Of a DNA stretch of 64,000 nt, positions 43,448 through 52,463 are shown piece by piece (the first letter of the stretch is position 1; each line of letters opens with the position of its first letter). The position numbers were made by a program, and so were the translations under genes. A model generated the notes under the pieces. The model ran no database searches. It worked only from the letters and a program-made list of their open reading frames with translations, and was not told the origin of the DNA. The DNA is taken from NCBI GenBank assembly GCA_027021615.1, contig JALUTY010000017.1, positions 108,177-172,176 on the forward strand. The letters run 5' to 3'. The DNA is from a bacterium (GTDB lineage Bacteria; Desulfobacterota; Deferrisomatia; Deferrisomatales; Deferrisomataceae).

Positions 43448-44052
43448 CAGGAACCCGCGCCGAGAAGCAGCGGCACCAAGAGCGGCACCAGCGCGCTCAG
43501 GGCGAAGCCGTTCACGAAGCCCACGAGCGCGGCGGCGTCGCCCGCATAGCGCTCGATCAGGGGCAAGGTGGTGTCCATGGTGGTGGCGCCGCCCGGTGCC
43601 ACGGCCACGTAGGGCCCGAGCCGCCGGGCCACCACCGGGATCAGGCCGATGGCCAGGAGCTCCCGGAGCACGTTGGCCAGGAACGCCACCGAGCCCAGGT
43701 CGGGCAGGCCCGCGTCCGCGATCAGCACGGCCGACAGGCTGTACCACCCGAACCCGGCCGACACGGCCAGGGCCTGCCGGGTGCCGAGCCCCGTGACCCA
43801 GGCCGCGCACCACCCCCCGGCCAGGGTGCCCAGCACCGTGCCCACGGGCACGAGCAGCGCGTACCGGTCGGCGGTGAAGAGCCGCCGCAAGGCCGCCCGG
43901 TCGCGGCCGATGTCGTACCCGATCCACACGAGCAGCAGGGACAGGGCCCACCGAGTGATCTCGCCGCTCGCCGCGACGAGGGCCCCCGGCAGGAGACCCA
44001 GGTAGGTCAGCACGGCCCCGGCCACCACACTGAGCACCAGGGCCGCGGTCAC
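43447..44052 (-). CDS. LysO-family exporter, C-terminal part
   Basis: A 201-residue membrane protein that matches the second half of LysO (lysine exporter, DUF340). Motifs include LLVWIGYDIGRDRAAL, SAGFGWYSLSAVLIAD, FLANVLRELLAIGLIPVV and GGATTMDTTLPLIERYAG. Begins with GTG at 44052, which overlaps the stop of the N-terminal part (GTGA), with GGAGG upstream. In E. coli LysO is one chain of about 300 residues; here two coupled genes supply it. This looks like a stable split, not a frameshift, because each part has its own start signal. Confidence 0.85.
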   Translation of the reverse strand: MTAALVLSVVAGAVLTYLGLLPGALVAASGEITRWALSLLLVWIGYDIGRDRAALRRLFTADRYALLVPVGTVLGTLAGGWCAAWVTGLGTRQALAVSAGFGWYSLSAVLIADAGLPDLGSVAFLANVLRELLAIGLIPVVARRLGPYVAVAPGGATTMDTTLPLIERYAGDAAALVGFVNGFALSALVPLLVPLLLGAGS

Positions 44053-44321
44053 GGCCGCCTCCGGGCCAGCCGGTCGAGCCCCCACACCGCGGCCACGCTG
44101 CCCGCCACGGCGAGAACGGCCACCACGAGCGCGTTCCACCCGAACCGGCCGATCTTGGCCGGCAGGTCCGGGTCCCGGCCGATCCCCACCCCCATGAAGA
44201 ACAGAAGGCCCAGGATCGCGGCCGGGAGGAACCGCTGCTGCAACCGACGAAGAAGCGGCCGGGCCCCCAGGACGACTCCCAGGGCGATCCCGGCCGCAAG
44301 ACAGGCCAAGTACGCGAGCAC
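44049..44321 (-). CDS. LysO-family exporter, N-terminal part
   Basis: A 90-residue membrane protein with three hydrophobic segments, matching the LysO N-terminus (YLACLAAGIALG..., ILGLLFFMGVGIGRDPDLPAKIGRFGWNAL). The GTG at 44321 with GAAAGGAC upstream is chosen because an in-frame ATG at 44399 would start inside a tandem array. Translationally coupled to the C-terminal part. Confidence 0.8.
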   Translation of the reverse strand: MLAYLACLAAGIALGVVLGARPLLRRLQQRFLPAAILGLLFFMGVGIGRDPDLPAKIGRFGWNALVVAVLAVAGSVAAVWGLDRLARRRP

Positions 44322-44339
44322 GTTCGGGTCCTTTCGGAC

Positions 44340-44541
44340 GGCCAGGAGGCTGGAAAGCTGGGAGGCGAACCCCTTTGGGCACCGGGCCAAGCCTCCCAAG
44401 ATCCAGCCTCTAGTTTCTAGTCTCTAGTCTCTAGCTTCTAGCTCGCCCCTGCCCCGCCGGGCCACCGGCGCCGCGCCGCCCCTCCCCCTCCCTCCCGGGA
44501 TCTAGTTTCCAGTTTCTAGTCTCTAGTCTCTAACTTCTAGC
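44340..44541 (+). repeat. Array cluster: GGAAGGCT words and two CTAGTCT/TTCTAG arrays
   Basis: 44340-44366 holds word family 1 (CCAGGAGGCTGGAAAG). 44407-44444 and 44500-44541 are two arrays of about five CTAGTTT/CTAGTCT/CTAGCTT heptamers each, separated by a C-rich spacer. The hemE stop codon (TAG on the minus strand, 44537-44539) belongs to the last unit of the second array. Confidence 0.85.
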
Positions 44542-45562
44542 CCGCCCCCGCTTCGTGGACCGCCTCGACCAGGGCCTTGACGTTGTCCACCGGCACCATG
44601 GGCAGGATGCCGTGGCCCAGGTTGAACACGTGGCCCTTGGCCGCCCGGCCCTTCTCCACGATCTCCCGGGCCCGGGAGACCACCAGATCCCGGGGTCCCA
44701 GGAGCACGGTCGGGTCCAGGTTGCCCTGCACGCCGAACTCTTGCCCCACCCGGGCCACGGCGTCGGCGAGGTCGATGTGCCAGTCGATGCCCAGCACGTC
44801 GCCGCCGGCCGTGCGGATGTGGTCCAGGAGCAGCCCGCACCCCTTCACGAAGTGAATCACGGGGACGCTGCGGTCCAGCCCGGCGATCACCCGCTTGGAG
44901 TAGGGCAGCACGTACTCGGCGTAATCGGCCGGGGAGAGGATGCCGCCCCAGGTGTCGAACACCTGCACGGCCTGGGCCCCGGCCGCGATCTGGGCGTTGA
45001 GGTACCGGATCACGGTCTCGGTGACCTTGTCCATGAGGGCCCGGTACACCTCGGGCGCCGCGTACATCATCCTTTTCAGGTTCTCGAAGTTCCGGGACCC
45101 CTTGCCCTCGACCATGTAGGCCGCCAGCGTGAACGAGGCGCCCGAGAACCCGATCAGCGGCACCCGCCCCCCCAGCTCCCGGCGGATCAGCCGCACCGCG
45201 TCCAGCACGAACGGCACGTCAGCCTCGGGCTCGCAGATCCGGAGCTTCTCCACGTCGGCCGCGGTGCGCACCGGCTCGGCGAACACGGGGCCCGGGTTGA
45301 ACTCGATCTCGCAGCCCATGCCCTCCAGGGGGATCATGATGTCCGAGAACAGGATCGCGGCATCCACCCCCAGAATGTCCACGGGCTGGAGGGTGACCTC
45401 GCAGGCCAGCTCGGGCACATGGCACACCTCGAGGAACGAGTGCTTGGCCCGAACGGCCCGGTACTCCGGCATGTACCGGCCGGCCTGGCGCATGATCCAG
45501 ATCGGCGTGGTGTCCACCGGCAGGCCCCGGCAGGCGTTCAGGAATCGGTCGGCTCGGCTCAT
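44537..45562 (-). CDS. hemE: Uroporphyrinogen decarboxylase
   Basis: A 341-residue HemE that converts uroporphyrinogen III to coproporphyrinogen III. The signature PIWIMRQAGRYMPEYR holds the catalytic Arg pair, with DAAILFSDIMIPLEGMG, GFSGASFTLAAYMVEG, FDTWGGILSP and GHGILP downstream. GGGAGA precedes the ATG. Last gene of the tetrapyrrole operon. Its presence beside an AhbD-like gene means the cell appears to hold parts of two heme routes. The stop codon is formed by a repeat unit. Confidence 0.96.
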   Translation of the reverse strand: MSRADRFLNACRGLPVDTTPIWIMRQAGRYMPEYRAVRAKHSFLEVCHVPELACEVTLQPVDILGVDAAILFSDIMIPLEGMGCEIEFNPGPVFAEPVRTAADVEKLRICEPEADVPFVLDAVRLIRRELGGRVPLIGFSGASFTLAAYMVEGKGSRNFENLKRMMYAAPEVYRALMDKVTETVIRYLNAQIAAGAQAVQVFDTWGGILSPADYAEYVLPYSKRVIAGLDRSVPVIHFVKGCGLLLDHIRTAGGDVLGIDWHIDLADAVARVGQEFGVQGNLDPTVLLGPRDLVVSRAREIVEKGRAAKGHVFNLGHGILPMVPVDNVKALVEAVHEAGAG

Positions 45563-45590
45563 ATCGGGTGTCTCCCGGTGATGGGCGTTT

Positions 45591-45665
45591 CAGGGACGAA
45601 AGGGACGCAAGGGACCCGAGGAGAGGCCTCCCGGCCTCCCAGCCTCCTAGCTTTCCAGCCTCCTC
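45591..45665 (+). repeat. Arrays AAGGGAC (family 2) and GGAGGCT (family 1) at the ahbD 3' end
   Basis: CAGGGACG, AAAGGGACGC, AAGGGACCC, then on the minus strand AGGAGGCTGGAAAGCTAGG and AGGCTGGGAGG words. The ahbD-like stop (TAG, 45647-45649) and its last three or four codons lie in the family 1 array. Confidence 0.8.
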
Positions 45666-46711
45666 GGCACATACGAGCAGAACGGCTCGGCCTCCAGGTA
45701 GTCGCCGCTCACGGCGTAGGCCCGGGCCCGGCAGCCACCGCACACGTTCAGGAACTCGCACGCACCGCACTTGCCCTTGTAGGCCTTGAAGTTCCGAAGA
45801 TCGTGGAACAGGGGGCTCTCGAACCAGATCTTCCGGAACGGGGTCCTCTTCACGTTGCCCGCGCTCATGGGGAAGTACGAGCAGGGCTTCACCTCGCCGA
45901 AGCAGTCGATCAGGCAGATGGACTGGGCCGCGATGCACCCCTTGCCCCCTCCGGTGGAGAAGGTGAGGCTGCGGCGCTGGAACTTGATGCCCTCCTCCTT
46001 CGCCATCTGGGGCACGATCCGGTAGTAGTGGGGCGCGCAGGTGGGCCGCATCAGGATCTCGTGCTCGTTCTTCTCCTGCTCGTAGTGCCAGGCCAGGATC
46101 TCCTCGTAGTCCTCCTTGGAGATCAGCTCCTCGAACAGGTCCTCGCCCCGGCCGGTGGGCACGATCATAAAGAGGTACCAAGCCGTGGCCCCGAGCTCCT
46201 TGGCCAGCCGGAAGGTGTCGGCGATGCGGGCCTGGTTGCGCTTGGTGAAGGACGAGTTGATCAGGAACTTCACCCCGTGCCTGCGAAACAGCTCGGCCGC
46301 CCGGACCACCCCCTCGAACGCGCCGGGGCACTGCCGGAAGTCGTCGTGGACCTCGGCCGTGGGCCCGTCGAGCGACAGGGACACCATCTTGATGTCGGCC
46401 TCGAGCATCCGCCGGCACACCTCGTCGGTGACCAGGGTGCCGTTGGTGGCCATGCACATCCGGAACCCCTGGTCGGTGCCGTACCGGGCGATCTCCCAGA
46501 TGTCGGGCCGCAGGAGCGGCTCGCCCCCCGAGAGCACGATCACCGGCTTGGAAACCTCGGCGATGTCGTCCAGGAGCTTCTTGGCCTCGTCGGTGGTGAA
46601 GTCGCCCCGGGCGGCCTCCAGGTCCGAGGAGCACCGGCAGTGCACGCACCGCAGGTTGCACCGCTGCGTGGTCTCCCACGCGATCCATTTGGGAAGAAAC
46701 GGTTGCGTCAT
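45647..46711 (-). CDS. ahbD: Radical SAM heme b synthase AhbD-like protein
   Basis: A 354-residue radical SAM protein. The cluster motif is C-x3-C-x2-C in [15 protein letters not shown], followed by [27 protein letters not shown] and a SPASM-like C-terminus with extra cysteines ([27 protein letters not shown]). This closely fits AhbD, which oxidatively decarboxylates iron-coproporphyrin III to heme in the siroheme-dependent route; family members with other heme-related roles exist. It lies between cobA-hemD and hemE in the same operon. AhbA, AhbB and AhbC are not in the window. Assignment to AhbD rather than a relative such as NirJ is probable, not certain. Confidence 0.75.
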   Translation of the reverse strand: MTQPFLPKWIAWETTQRCNLRCVHCRCSSDLEAARGDFTTDEAKKLLDDIAEVSKPVIVLSGGEPLLRPDIWEIARYGTDQGFRMCMATNGTLVTDEVCRRMLEADIKMVSLSLDGPTAEVHDDFRQCPGAFEGVVRAAELFRRHGVKFLINSSFTKRNQARIADTFRLAKELGATAWYLFMIVPTGRGEDLFEELISKEDYEEILAWHYEQEKNEHEILMRPTCAPHYYRIVPQMAKEEGIKFQRRSLTFSTGGGKGCIAAQSICLIDCFGEVKPCSYFPMSAGNVKRTPFRKIWFESPLFHDLRNFKAYKGKCGACEFLNVCGGCRARAYAVSGDYLEAEPFCSYVPRRLES

Positions 46712-46730
46712 TGGCTTCTCTGCTGGGGGT

Positions 46731-46791
46731 CCGAGGGACTCAAGAGACAAAAGGGACGTAAGAAAACCGGCGGCCCAGCCGCCTAGCCGCC
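46731..46791 (+). repeat. Arrays AAGGGAC and GGCGGCTA at the cobA-hemD 3' end
   Basis: CGAGGGACTC, AAGAGACAA, AAGGGACGT, then a GC version of family 1 which on the minus strand reads GGCGGCTAGGCGGCTGGG. The TAG of this array (46783-46785) is the stop codon of cobA-hemD. Confidence 0.75.
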
Positions 46792-48312
46792 CAACGCCAA
46801 AAAATACTCCTCCGCCGCGGCCACCAGGCCCCGCAGGGTGTACTCGGCCGGCACCACGGCCACCGGCAGGCCCAGGGTCCGGGCCGTCCGCTCCGTGGCC
46901 GGGCCGATCACCGCGCACGGGATCCGGTCGGCCGGCACCCCCAGGTCCCGGCACAGGTCGGCGTAGTTGCGGGCTGCGGACGAGCTGGCCAGGGTCACGA
47001 GGTCGAGCTGGCCCTTCTTCACGGCCTGCAGCCCCTCGGTCGGGTGGGTGGCGGGCTTCACGTTCTCGTAGATGGGCAGCACCTCCACCCGGGCCCCCGT
47101 GCGGGTGAGCTCGTTGGGGATCACGTCCCGGGCCTCCCGGGCGCGGGGCACCAGCACCGACGCACCCCGGAGCTCGGCGTGGGCGGCCAGGGCCTCGACC
47201 AGGGCCTCGGCCACGTACCGCCCCGGCACCACGTCGGCCCGGATGCCCCGGCCGGCCAGGGCCTCGGCCGTGCGGGGGCCCACGGCGCACACCCGGGCGG
47301 CGCCGAAGGCCCGGGCGTCCAGGCCCAGGGCTTCGAGCCGCTCGAACAGGAACCGCACCGCGTTGGCCGAGGACAGGATCACCCAGTCGTAGGCGAACAG
47401 CTTGCGCAGCGTCGCCTCCGTGCCGCTCGCGTGGCCGCAGGGCCGCAGCTCGATCAGGGGCAGCTCCACGGGCTCGGCCCCGTGCTCCCGCAGCAGCCCC
47501 GACAGCTCCCCGGCCTGGTGGGCCGCCCGGGTCACGAGCACCCGCTTGCCGAACAGGGGCTTGTTCCCGAGCCACTCGCACCGGTCCCGAAGGCCCACCA
47601 CCCCCCCCACGATCACCAGGGCCGGGGCCTTCACCCCGGCCTGCCGGGCCCGGTCCGCGATCTCGCCCAGGGTGCCGGTGACCACCCGCTGGCCGGGCCA
47701 GGTGGCCCGCTCCACCACGGCCGTGGGGGTAGCAGGGTCCTTGCCCCCCTCGACCAGGCGCTGGGCCACGTCGGCCAGCCGACGGATGCCCATGTAGATC
47801 ACCACCGTGCCGCTTGCGCGGGCCAGGGCCTGCCAGTCGATCTCGGGACCGGTGCCGCCGTCCCGGCGGCGGTGACCCGTGACCAGGGTCACCGAGGGGG
47901 CGTGGTCCCGGTGGGTCAGGGGAAACCCGGCGTACACCGCCGCGGCTGACGCCGAGGTGACCCCGGGCACCACCTCGAAGGGGATGCCCTCCCGGGTCAG
48001 GGCCGCGGCCTCCTCCCCCAGCCGGCCGAACACGGCCGGGTCCCCGCCCTTCAGGCGCACCACCACCTTGCCGGCCCGGGCCCGGTCCAAGAGGGCCCGG
48101 TTGATCTCCTCCTGGGAGTGCTGGTGCACGTGGCCGATCTTGCCCATGGGCACCCGCTCGGCCCCGGCCGGGGCCCACTCCAGCACCCGGGGGTGCACCA
48201 GGTTGTCGTACACCACCGCCTCGGCCCGGCCCAGCACCTCGCGGGCCCGCAGGGTCACCAGGCCCGGGTCCCCGGGCCCGGCGCCCACCAGGTACACGAA
48301 CCCCTTGCCCAC
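46783..48312 (-). CDS. cobA-hemD: Fused uroporphyrinogen-III C-methyltransferase and uroporphyrinogen-III synthase
   Basis: A 509-residue fusion. Residues 1 to about 250 are the SAM-dependent methyltransferase ([58 protein letters not shown]) that makes precorrin-2; residues about 255-509 are uroporphyrinogen-III synthase ([58 protein letters not shown]). The GTG at 48312 fits the conserved N-terminus and lies 3 bp from the hemC stop. The fusion directs uroporphyrinogen III to siroheme or heme. Stop is formed by a repeat array. Confidence 0.94.
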   Translation of the reverse strand: MGKGFVYLVGAGPGDPGLVTLRAREVLGRAEAVVYDNLVHPRVLEWAPAGAERVPMGKIGHVHQHSQEEINRALLDRARAGKVVVRLKGGDPAVFGRLGEEAAALTREGIPFEVVPGVTSASAAAVYAGFPLTHRDHAPSVTLVTGHRRRDGGTGPEIDWQALARASGTVVIYMGIRRLADVAQRLVEGGKDPATPTAVVERATWPGQRVVTGTLGEIADRARQAGVKAPALVIVGGVVGLRDRCEWLGNKPLFGKRVLVTRAAHQAGELSGLLREHGAEPVELPLIELRPCGHASGTEATLRKLFAYDWVILSSANAVRFLFERLEALGLDARAFGAARVCAVGPRTAEALAGRGIRADVVPGRYVAEALVEALAAHAELRGASVLVPRAREARDVIPNELTRTGARVEVLPIYENVKPATHPTEGLQAVKKGQLDLVTLASSSAARNYADLCRDLGVPADRIPCAVIGPATERTARTLGLPVAVVPAEYTLRGLVAAAEEYFLALGG

Positions 48313-48314
48313 GA

Positions 48315-49256
48315 TCAGCCCCCCTGGGGCCCGGTCAGCCGGTACACCTCGTCGAGGATCTGCCGGGCCCCCCGGTCCAGCAGCTCGTCGGCTAGGCCCC
48401 GGCCCAGGTCGACCGCGGCCTCGGCCCGCCCGGTGCGCTTGGCCCGGATCAGGGTCGAGCCGTCCAGGCTGCCCACCAGCCCCCGGAGCCTCAGGGTGCC
48501 GCCCCTGAGCTCCCCGAAGGCCGCGATCGGCACCTGGCACCCGCCCTCGAGCCGGGCCAGGAAGGCCCGCTCGGCCGTCACCGTGGTCCAGGTGGGCTGG
48601 TGGCGCAGCGGCGCGATCCAGGCGTTGGTGTCGGGGTCGTCCACCCGGCACTCGATGCCCACCGCGCCCTGGCCGATGGCCGGCAGGGTCACGTCCGGCC
48701 CCAGCAGCTCGGTGATCCGGTCGGCGAACCCCAGGCGCTTGACCCCGGCTGCGGCCAGCACGATGGCGTCGTAGCGCCCCTCGCCGAGCTTGCGCAGCCG
48801 GGTGTCCACGTTGCCCCGCAGGTTCTCGAACTCGAGGTCGGGCCGCACGGCCCTAAGCTGGGCCTGGCGCCGCAGGCTCGAGGTGCCCACCCGGCTGCCG
48901 GCCGGAAGGTCCCGGAGGCCCGCGCCGTCCCGGGAGAACCAGGCGTCCCGCGGGTCCTCGCGCTCGCAGATTACGGGCAGGTGCAACCCCTCGGGCAGCT
49001 CGGTGGGCACGTCCTTCATGGAGTGCACCGCGATGTCGGCCCGGCCGTCCAGGAGGGCGTCCTCGATCTCCTTGACGAACAGCCCTTTCCCCCCCACCTT
49101 GGCCAAGGGCACGTCCAGGATCTTGTCCCCCTTGGTGACCACCTTGACCAGCTCCACCTCCAGGCCGGGGTGGAGCCGCTCCAGTTCACTCTTGACCCAG
49201 TTGGCCTGCCACAGGGCGAGCTGGCTCTTCCGGGTGGCGATGCGCAGTGTTTTCAC
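48315..49256 (-). CDS. hemC: Porphobilinogen deaminase (hydroxymethylbilane synthase)
   Basis: A 313-residue HemC that polymerises four porphobilinogens. Signature segments are [48 protein letters not shown], and the dipyrromethane cofactor Cys in [15 protein letters not shown]. Starts with GTG at 49256 after AAAGGAG; the start overlaps the hemA stop by 4 bp (GTGA). Confidence 0.96.
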   Translation of the reverse strand: MKTLRIATRKSQLALWQANWVKSELERLHPGLEVELVKVVTKGDKILDVPLAKVGGKGLFVKEIEDALLDGRADIAVHSMKDVPTELPEGLHLPVICEREDPRDAWFSRDGAGLRDLPAGSRVGTSSLRRQAQLRAVRPDLEFENLRGNVDTRLRKLGEGRYDAIVLAAAGVKRLGFADRITELLGPDVTLPAIGQGAVGIECRVDDPDTNAWIAPLRHQPTWTTVTAERAFLARLEGGCQVPIAAFGELRGGTLRLRGLVGSLDGSTLIRAKRTGRAEAAVDLGRGLADELLDRGARQILDEVYRLTGPQGG

Positions 49257-50554
49257 GAACGAAGCTCCTTTGACTCCGGATCCTCCCCTTCCTCCAGGCC
49301 GAACAGGCGGCGCACCGCCTCCACCGACACCTCCAGCTCGCGGTCGCCGGCCGCCCGTTTCAGGTACACGGTGGGCTCGTGGAGGATCTTGTTGACGATG
49401 GCCTGACTCATGGCCTCCAGGCTCTTGCGCTGCTTGGCGGTGAGGCCGTCCCCGAACACCCGCAGGGTCTTCTCCAGCTCGGCCTTGCGGATCGCGTCGA
49501 ACCGCTCCCGCAGGGCCCGGATGGTGGGGGTGACCTCCAGGGTCCTGAGCCACGCCTGGAAGCTCTCCACCTCCTCGGCCACGATCCGCTCGGCCTTCTC
49601 GGCCTCCTTCTCCCGCTCCTTCTTGTTCTGCTCCACGACGCTCTGCAGGTCGTCCACGTCGTAGAGGTACACGTTGGGCAGGTCGTTGATCCGCGGGTCG
49701 ATGTCCCGGGGCACGGCGATGTCGATCAGGAACATGGGCTTCTGCTTGCGGGCCTTCATGGCCGCGCGCACCGCCTCGACCCCCAGCACGAAGTGGGGCG
49801 CGCCGGTCGAAGAGATCACGATGTCCACCTCGGGCAGGTGGTATGCGAACTCCTCGAACGGCACGGCGCGGCCCTGGAACCGGCCGGCCAGCTCCTCGGC
49901 CCGGGCCAGGGTGCGGTTCGTCACCTGGACCTCGCGCACCCCGTTCTCCACCAGGTGGGTCACGGCCAGCTCGCACATCTCGCCCGCACCGATCACCAGC
50001 ACGCTCTTGCCCTCGAGGCTGCCGAAGATCGCCCGGGCCAGCTGCACCGCCGCGAACGACACCGACACCGCGGCCTGGGCGATGGCGGTCTCGGTGCGCA
50101 CCCGCTTGGCCGTGCTGAACGCCTTGTGCATGAACCTGTTGAGCACCAGGCCGGTGGCCTTGCCCGCGGCCGCCGTCTCGTAGGCGTCCTTCACCTGCCC
50201 CAGGATCTGAGGCTCGCCCACCACCATGGAGTCCAGGCTCGAGGCCACCCGGAACACGTGTCGCACCGCCTCGGGCCCCCGGTACACGTATAGGTGGGGC
50301 CGCAGGTCCTCCAAGGGCAGGCCGTGGTACTCGGCGAAGAACCGCACCACCTGCTCCACGCCCTCGTCCCGGGCCCGCGCCGCCGCGTACACCTCCACCC
50401 GGTTGCAGGTGGACACGATCACGGCCTCGGGCACCGCGTCGCCCACCCGCACCCGCTCCAGAGCGTCGTGGAGGCAGTCGGCCGCGAACGCCACCTTCTC
50501 GCGGATCTCCACCGGCGCGGTCTTGTGACTGAGCCCGACGACGATGATGTCCAT
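49253..50554 (-). CDS. hemA: Glutamyl-tRNA reductase
   Basis: A 433-residue HemA, first committed step of C5-pathway tetrapyrrole synthesis (glutamyl-tRNA to glutamate-1-semialdehyde). The catalytic Cys is in [13 protein letters not shown], with [27 protein letters not shown], the NADPH site [13 protein letters not shown] and the C-terminal dimerisation helices. GGAAGAG precedes the ATG. Operon with ccsA-like upstream. Confidence 0.97.
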   Translation of the reverse strand: MDIIVVGLSHKTAPVEIREKVAFAADCLHDALERVRVGDAVPEAVIVSTCNRVEVYAAARARDEGVEQVVRFFAEYHGLPLEDLRPHLYVYRGPEAVRHVFRVASSLDSMVVGEPQILGQVKDAYETAAAGKATGLVLNRFMHKAFSTAKRVRTETAIAQAAVSVSFAAVQLARAIFGSLEGKSVLVIGAGEMCELAVTHLVENGVREVQVTNRTLARAEELAGRFQGRAVPFEEFAYHLPEVDIVISSTGAPHFVLGVEAVRAAMKARKQKPMFLIDIAVPRDIDPRINDLPNVYLYDVDDLQSVVEQNKKEREKEAEKAERIVAEEVESFQAWLRTLEVTPTIRALRERFDAIRKAELEKTLRVFGDGLTAKQRKSLEAMSQAIVNKILHEPTVYLKRAAGDRELEVSVEAVRRLFGLEEGEDPESKELRS

Positions 50555-50570
50555 GGCGTCTCTTCCGGCC

Positions 50571-51410
50571 TCAGCCGGTGTAGATGTGGAGGCTCTTGAG
50601 GTCAGGGATGAGCTTGGGCAGCAGGAAGTTCACCCCCAGGAACGTGAACAGCACCGAGCCGAACCCCACAATGGACCAGACGGCCGCCCTCCGGCCCCGC
50701 CACCCCACAGTAAGCCGGCCGTGCAGGAGCGCGGCGTACAGGAACCAGGTGATGAGCGACCAGGTCTCCTTGGGATCCCAGCTCCAGTAGGTGCCCCAGA
50801 CCTGCTGGGCCCAGAGCGCGCCCGTGATGATGCCCATGGTCAACAGGGGAAACCCCACGGTCAGACACCGGTAGTTGAGGTCGTCGAGCACGTCCAGGCT
50901 GGGCAGCCGCCGGAACAGGGCCCCCAGACGCTTACGTTTGAGCTGGCGCTCCTGGAGCAGGTACATCACCCCAGCCGCCGCGGCCACCGCGAACGCGCCG
51001 TCGCCCAGGAACAGCAGGCCCACGTGCACCGGCAGCCACCACGACTGCAGGGCCGCGGGCAGGGGCTCCACCTCGCCGTGCATCATCGTCGCCCCCAGCA
51101 CGAACACCATGGCCACGGGCGTGGCGAAGGCGCCCAGGCTGGGCACGTGGTAGCGCAGCTGCAGCAGCAGGTACAGGGCGGTCACGCACCACCCGAAGAA
51201 GCTCAGGGCCTCGTGCAGGTTGGTGACCGGCGTGTACCCCGCCTCGATGAACCGCACCACCAGCGCCAGCGTGTGGAGCCCGAACGCCCCCCAGGTGATC
51301 CGCTGGGCCCAGGTGCGCACCCCCGGCTGCAGGGTGACGAGGTAGGCCAGCTGGAGCACCGCTGCCAGCAGGTACACCAGGGCCGTTCCCTTCAACATCC
51401 AGACGCTCAT
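50571..51410 (-). CDS. ccsA: CcsA/CcmC-type cytochrome c biogenesis protein (HemX-like position)
   Basis: A 279-residue inner-membrane protein with about eight transmembrane segments. The tryptophan-rich heme-handling motif is WGTYWSWDPKETWSLITWF; flanking His residues are in GLHTLALVV, MMHGEV and VHVGLLFLGD. CcsA-type proteins present heme for attachment to apocytochrome c. Genes of this type next to hemA are often annotated hemX. Its ATG overlaps the stop of the sirC-like gene (ATGA). The heme-dependent sensor at 14.4 kb shows that c-type cytochromes are made. Confidence 0.9.
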   Translation of the reverse strand: MSVWMLKGTALVYLLAAVLQLAYLVTLQPGVRTWAQRITWGAFGLHTLALVVRFIEAGYTPVTNLHEALSFFGWCVTALYLLLQLRYHVPSLGAFATPVAMVFVLGATMMHGEVEPLPAALQSWWLPVHVGLLFLGDGAFAVAAAAGVMYLLQERQLKRKRLGALFRRLPSLDVLDDLNYRCLTVGFPLLTMGIITGALWAQQVWGTYWSWDPKETWSLITWFLYAALLHGRLTVGWRGRRAAVWSIVGFGSVLFTFLGVNFLLPKLIPDLKSLHIYTG

Positions 51411-52048
51411 GGCTCCTCCGTGCCGCTCGGCCGCTCGGCAGCCCCGGCCAACACCTCGGAAACCTTCCGGCCCGCCGCCTCCCGGTCGCCCCGGTCCAGA
51501 TCGTCGGCCACCCCCCGGGCCAGCAGCCGGGCCACCGCGCCCGGCTGCGCCCTTTGGCGCACCTCCCGGGCCCACTCCGCCAGATCGCCCAGGCGCCGGG
51601 GCAGAGCCCCGGCCACCCGGTCCCGGAGCCAGGCGGCCAGCTCGGGCGAGGCACCGCCCGTGGACACGGCCACGGTCACCGGCCCCTGCCGCACCACCGC
51701 GGGCACGTGCACGTTGCTGGCCTCGGGGTCGTCGGCCACGTTGGCCCACACGCCCCGGGCCCGGGCCGCGGCCGCGGCCGCTCGGTTCACGGCCGGATCG
51801 GAGGTGGCAACGAAAGCAAGGACCGTGCCTTCCAGATCTGCCGGCTTGAACCCCCGGCAGACCCAGACGAGCCGGCCCTCGGCCGCCAGACCCCGGATCT
51901 CGTCGGCGGCCTCGGGCGCCACCACCCGCACCCGGGCCCCGGCCTCCAGAAGCCCCCTCACCTTGCGCACCGCCACCCGGCCCGCCCCCACCACGAGCAC
52001 GGGCCTGTCCCGGAGATCCAAAAAGACGGGGTAGCGCGGCCGGCTCAC
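51407..52048 (-). CDS. Precorrin-2 dehydrogenase / sirohydrochlorin ferrochelatase-like protein
   Basis: A 213-residue protein of the CysG N-terminal/Met8/SirC family. The NAD site is VLVVGAGRVAVRKVRGLLEAGARV; VWANVADDPEASNVHVPAVV holds the catalytic region; VAVSTGGASPELAAWLRDRV follows. It oxidises precorrin-2 to sirohydrochlorin; whether it also inserts iron is not clear at this length. Starts with GTG at 52048 after AAGGAGAG. First gene of the tetrapyrrole operon, supplying siroheme for the reductase at 4.8 kb. Confidence 0.92.
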   Translation of the reverse strand: MSRPRYPVFLDLRDRPVLVVGAGRVAVRKVRGLLEAGARVRVVAPEAADEIRGLAAEGRLVWVCRGFKPADLEGTVLAFVATSDPAVNRAAAAAARARGVWANVADDPEASNVHVPAVVRQGPVTVAVSTGGASPELAAWLRDRVAGALPRRLGDLAEWAREVRQRAQPGAVARLLARGVADDLDRGDREAAGRKVSEVLAGAAERPSGTEEP

Positions 52049-52438
52049 GACTCTCCTTCCGGTAACTTCGGTCGACGGTCCACGGTCAACGGTCGTCGGT
52101 CTGGGGCCTTTTCGGCCCGCTGGAGGGCTGGAAAGCCAGGCGGCCAAAAGGCTGAAAATCTCTTTCCGCTCCGAGCGCTGCCAGCGCCCCAACTCTGGGG
52201 GCATGGGGGCTACGGTTCAGGAGCCAGGACTCAGCGGACAGAGGCCAGAGGCAAACCGCCTCGTCGGACCCCTGTCGGCGTTCCTGTAGCTTCGGCTATG
52301 ACGCTGGGATGCTGGGACACCAGGAGGATTGAAAACCTCACTGTTTTCCAAGCGTTCCAGGCATGGCCACGCCTCCCGGCATCACTTCACGGTCTCGGAG
52401 ACCCGGACGCGTCTATCTTGTCGCCGGAGGAACCGTTC
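52049..52438. repeat. Non-coding block with GGTC and GGAAGGCT arrays and TTCAG words
   Basis: 52069-52103 is an array of CGGTCGA/CGGTCCA/CGGTCAA/CGGTCGT heptamers. 52104-52150 repeats the GGGCC-TTCGGCCC hairpin plus family 1 words. 52215-52245 has GGTTCAGGAGCCAGGACTCAG and CGGACAG words like those at 4531 and 4643. The rest to 52438 has no gene; it must hold the promoter of the tetrapyrrole operon, which I cannot define. Confidence 0.7.
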
Positions 52439-52463
52439 TCTAGTTTCTAGTCTCTAGTCTTCC
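52439..52463 (+). repeat. CTAGTCT array at the stop codon of the unknown gene
   Basis: Three CTAGTTT/CTAGTCT heptamers. The TAG stop at 52454-52456 on the minus strand is one of the units. Same word as the arrays at 44407 and 44500. Confidence 0.8.

Noticed and set aside
41180..44299. 1039-codon open frame on the minus strand opposite hsdR
   Set aside because: A shadow of hsdR caused by high GC; it has no domains, is rich in Pro, Gly, His and Arg, and runs into the real LysO genes.
44407..44541. CRISPR array
   Set aside because: Units are 7 bp in direct tandem with no spacers, and no cas genes are present.
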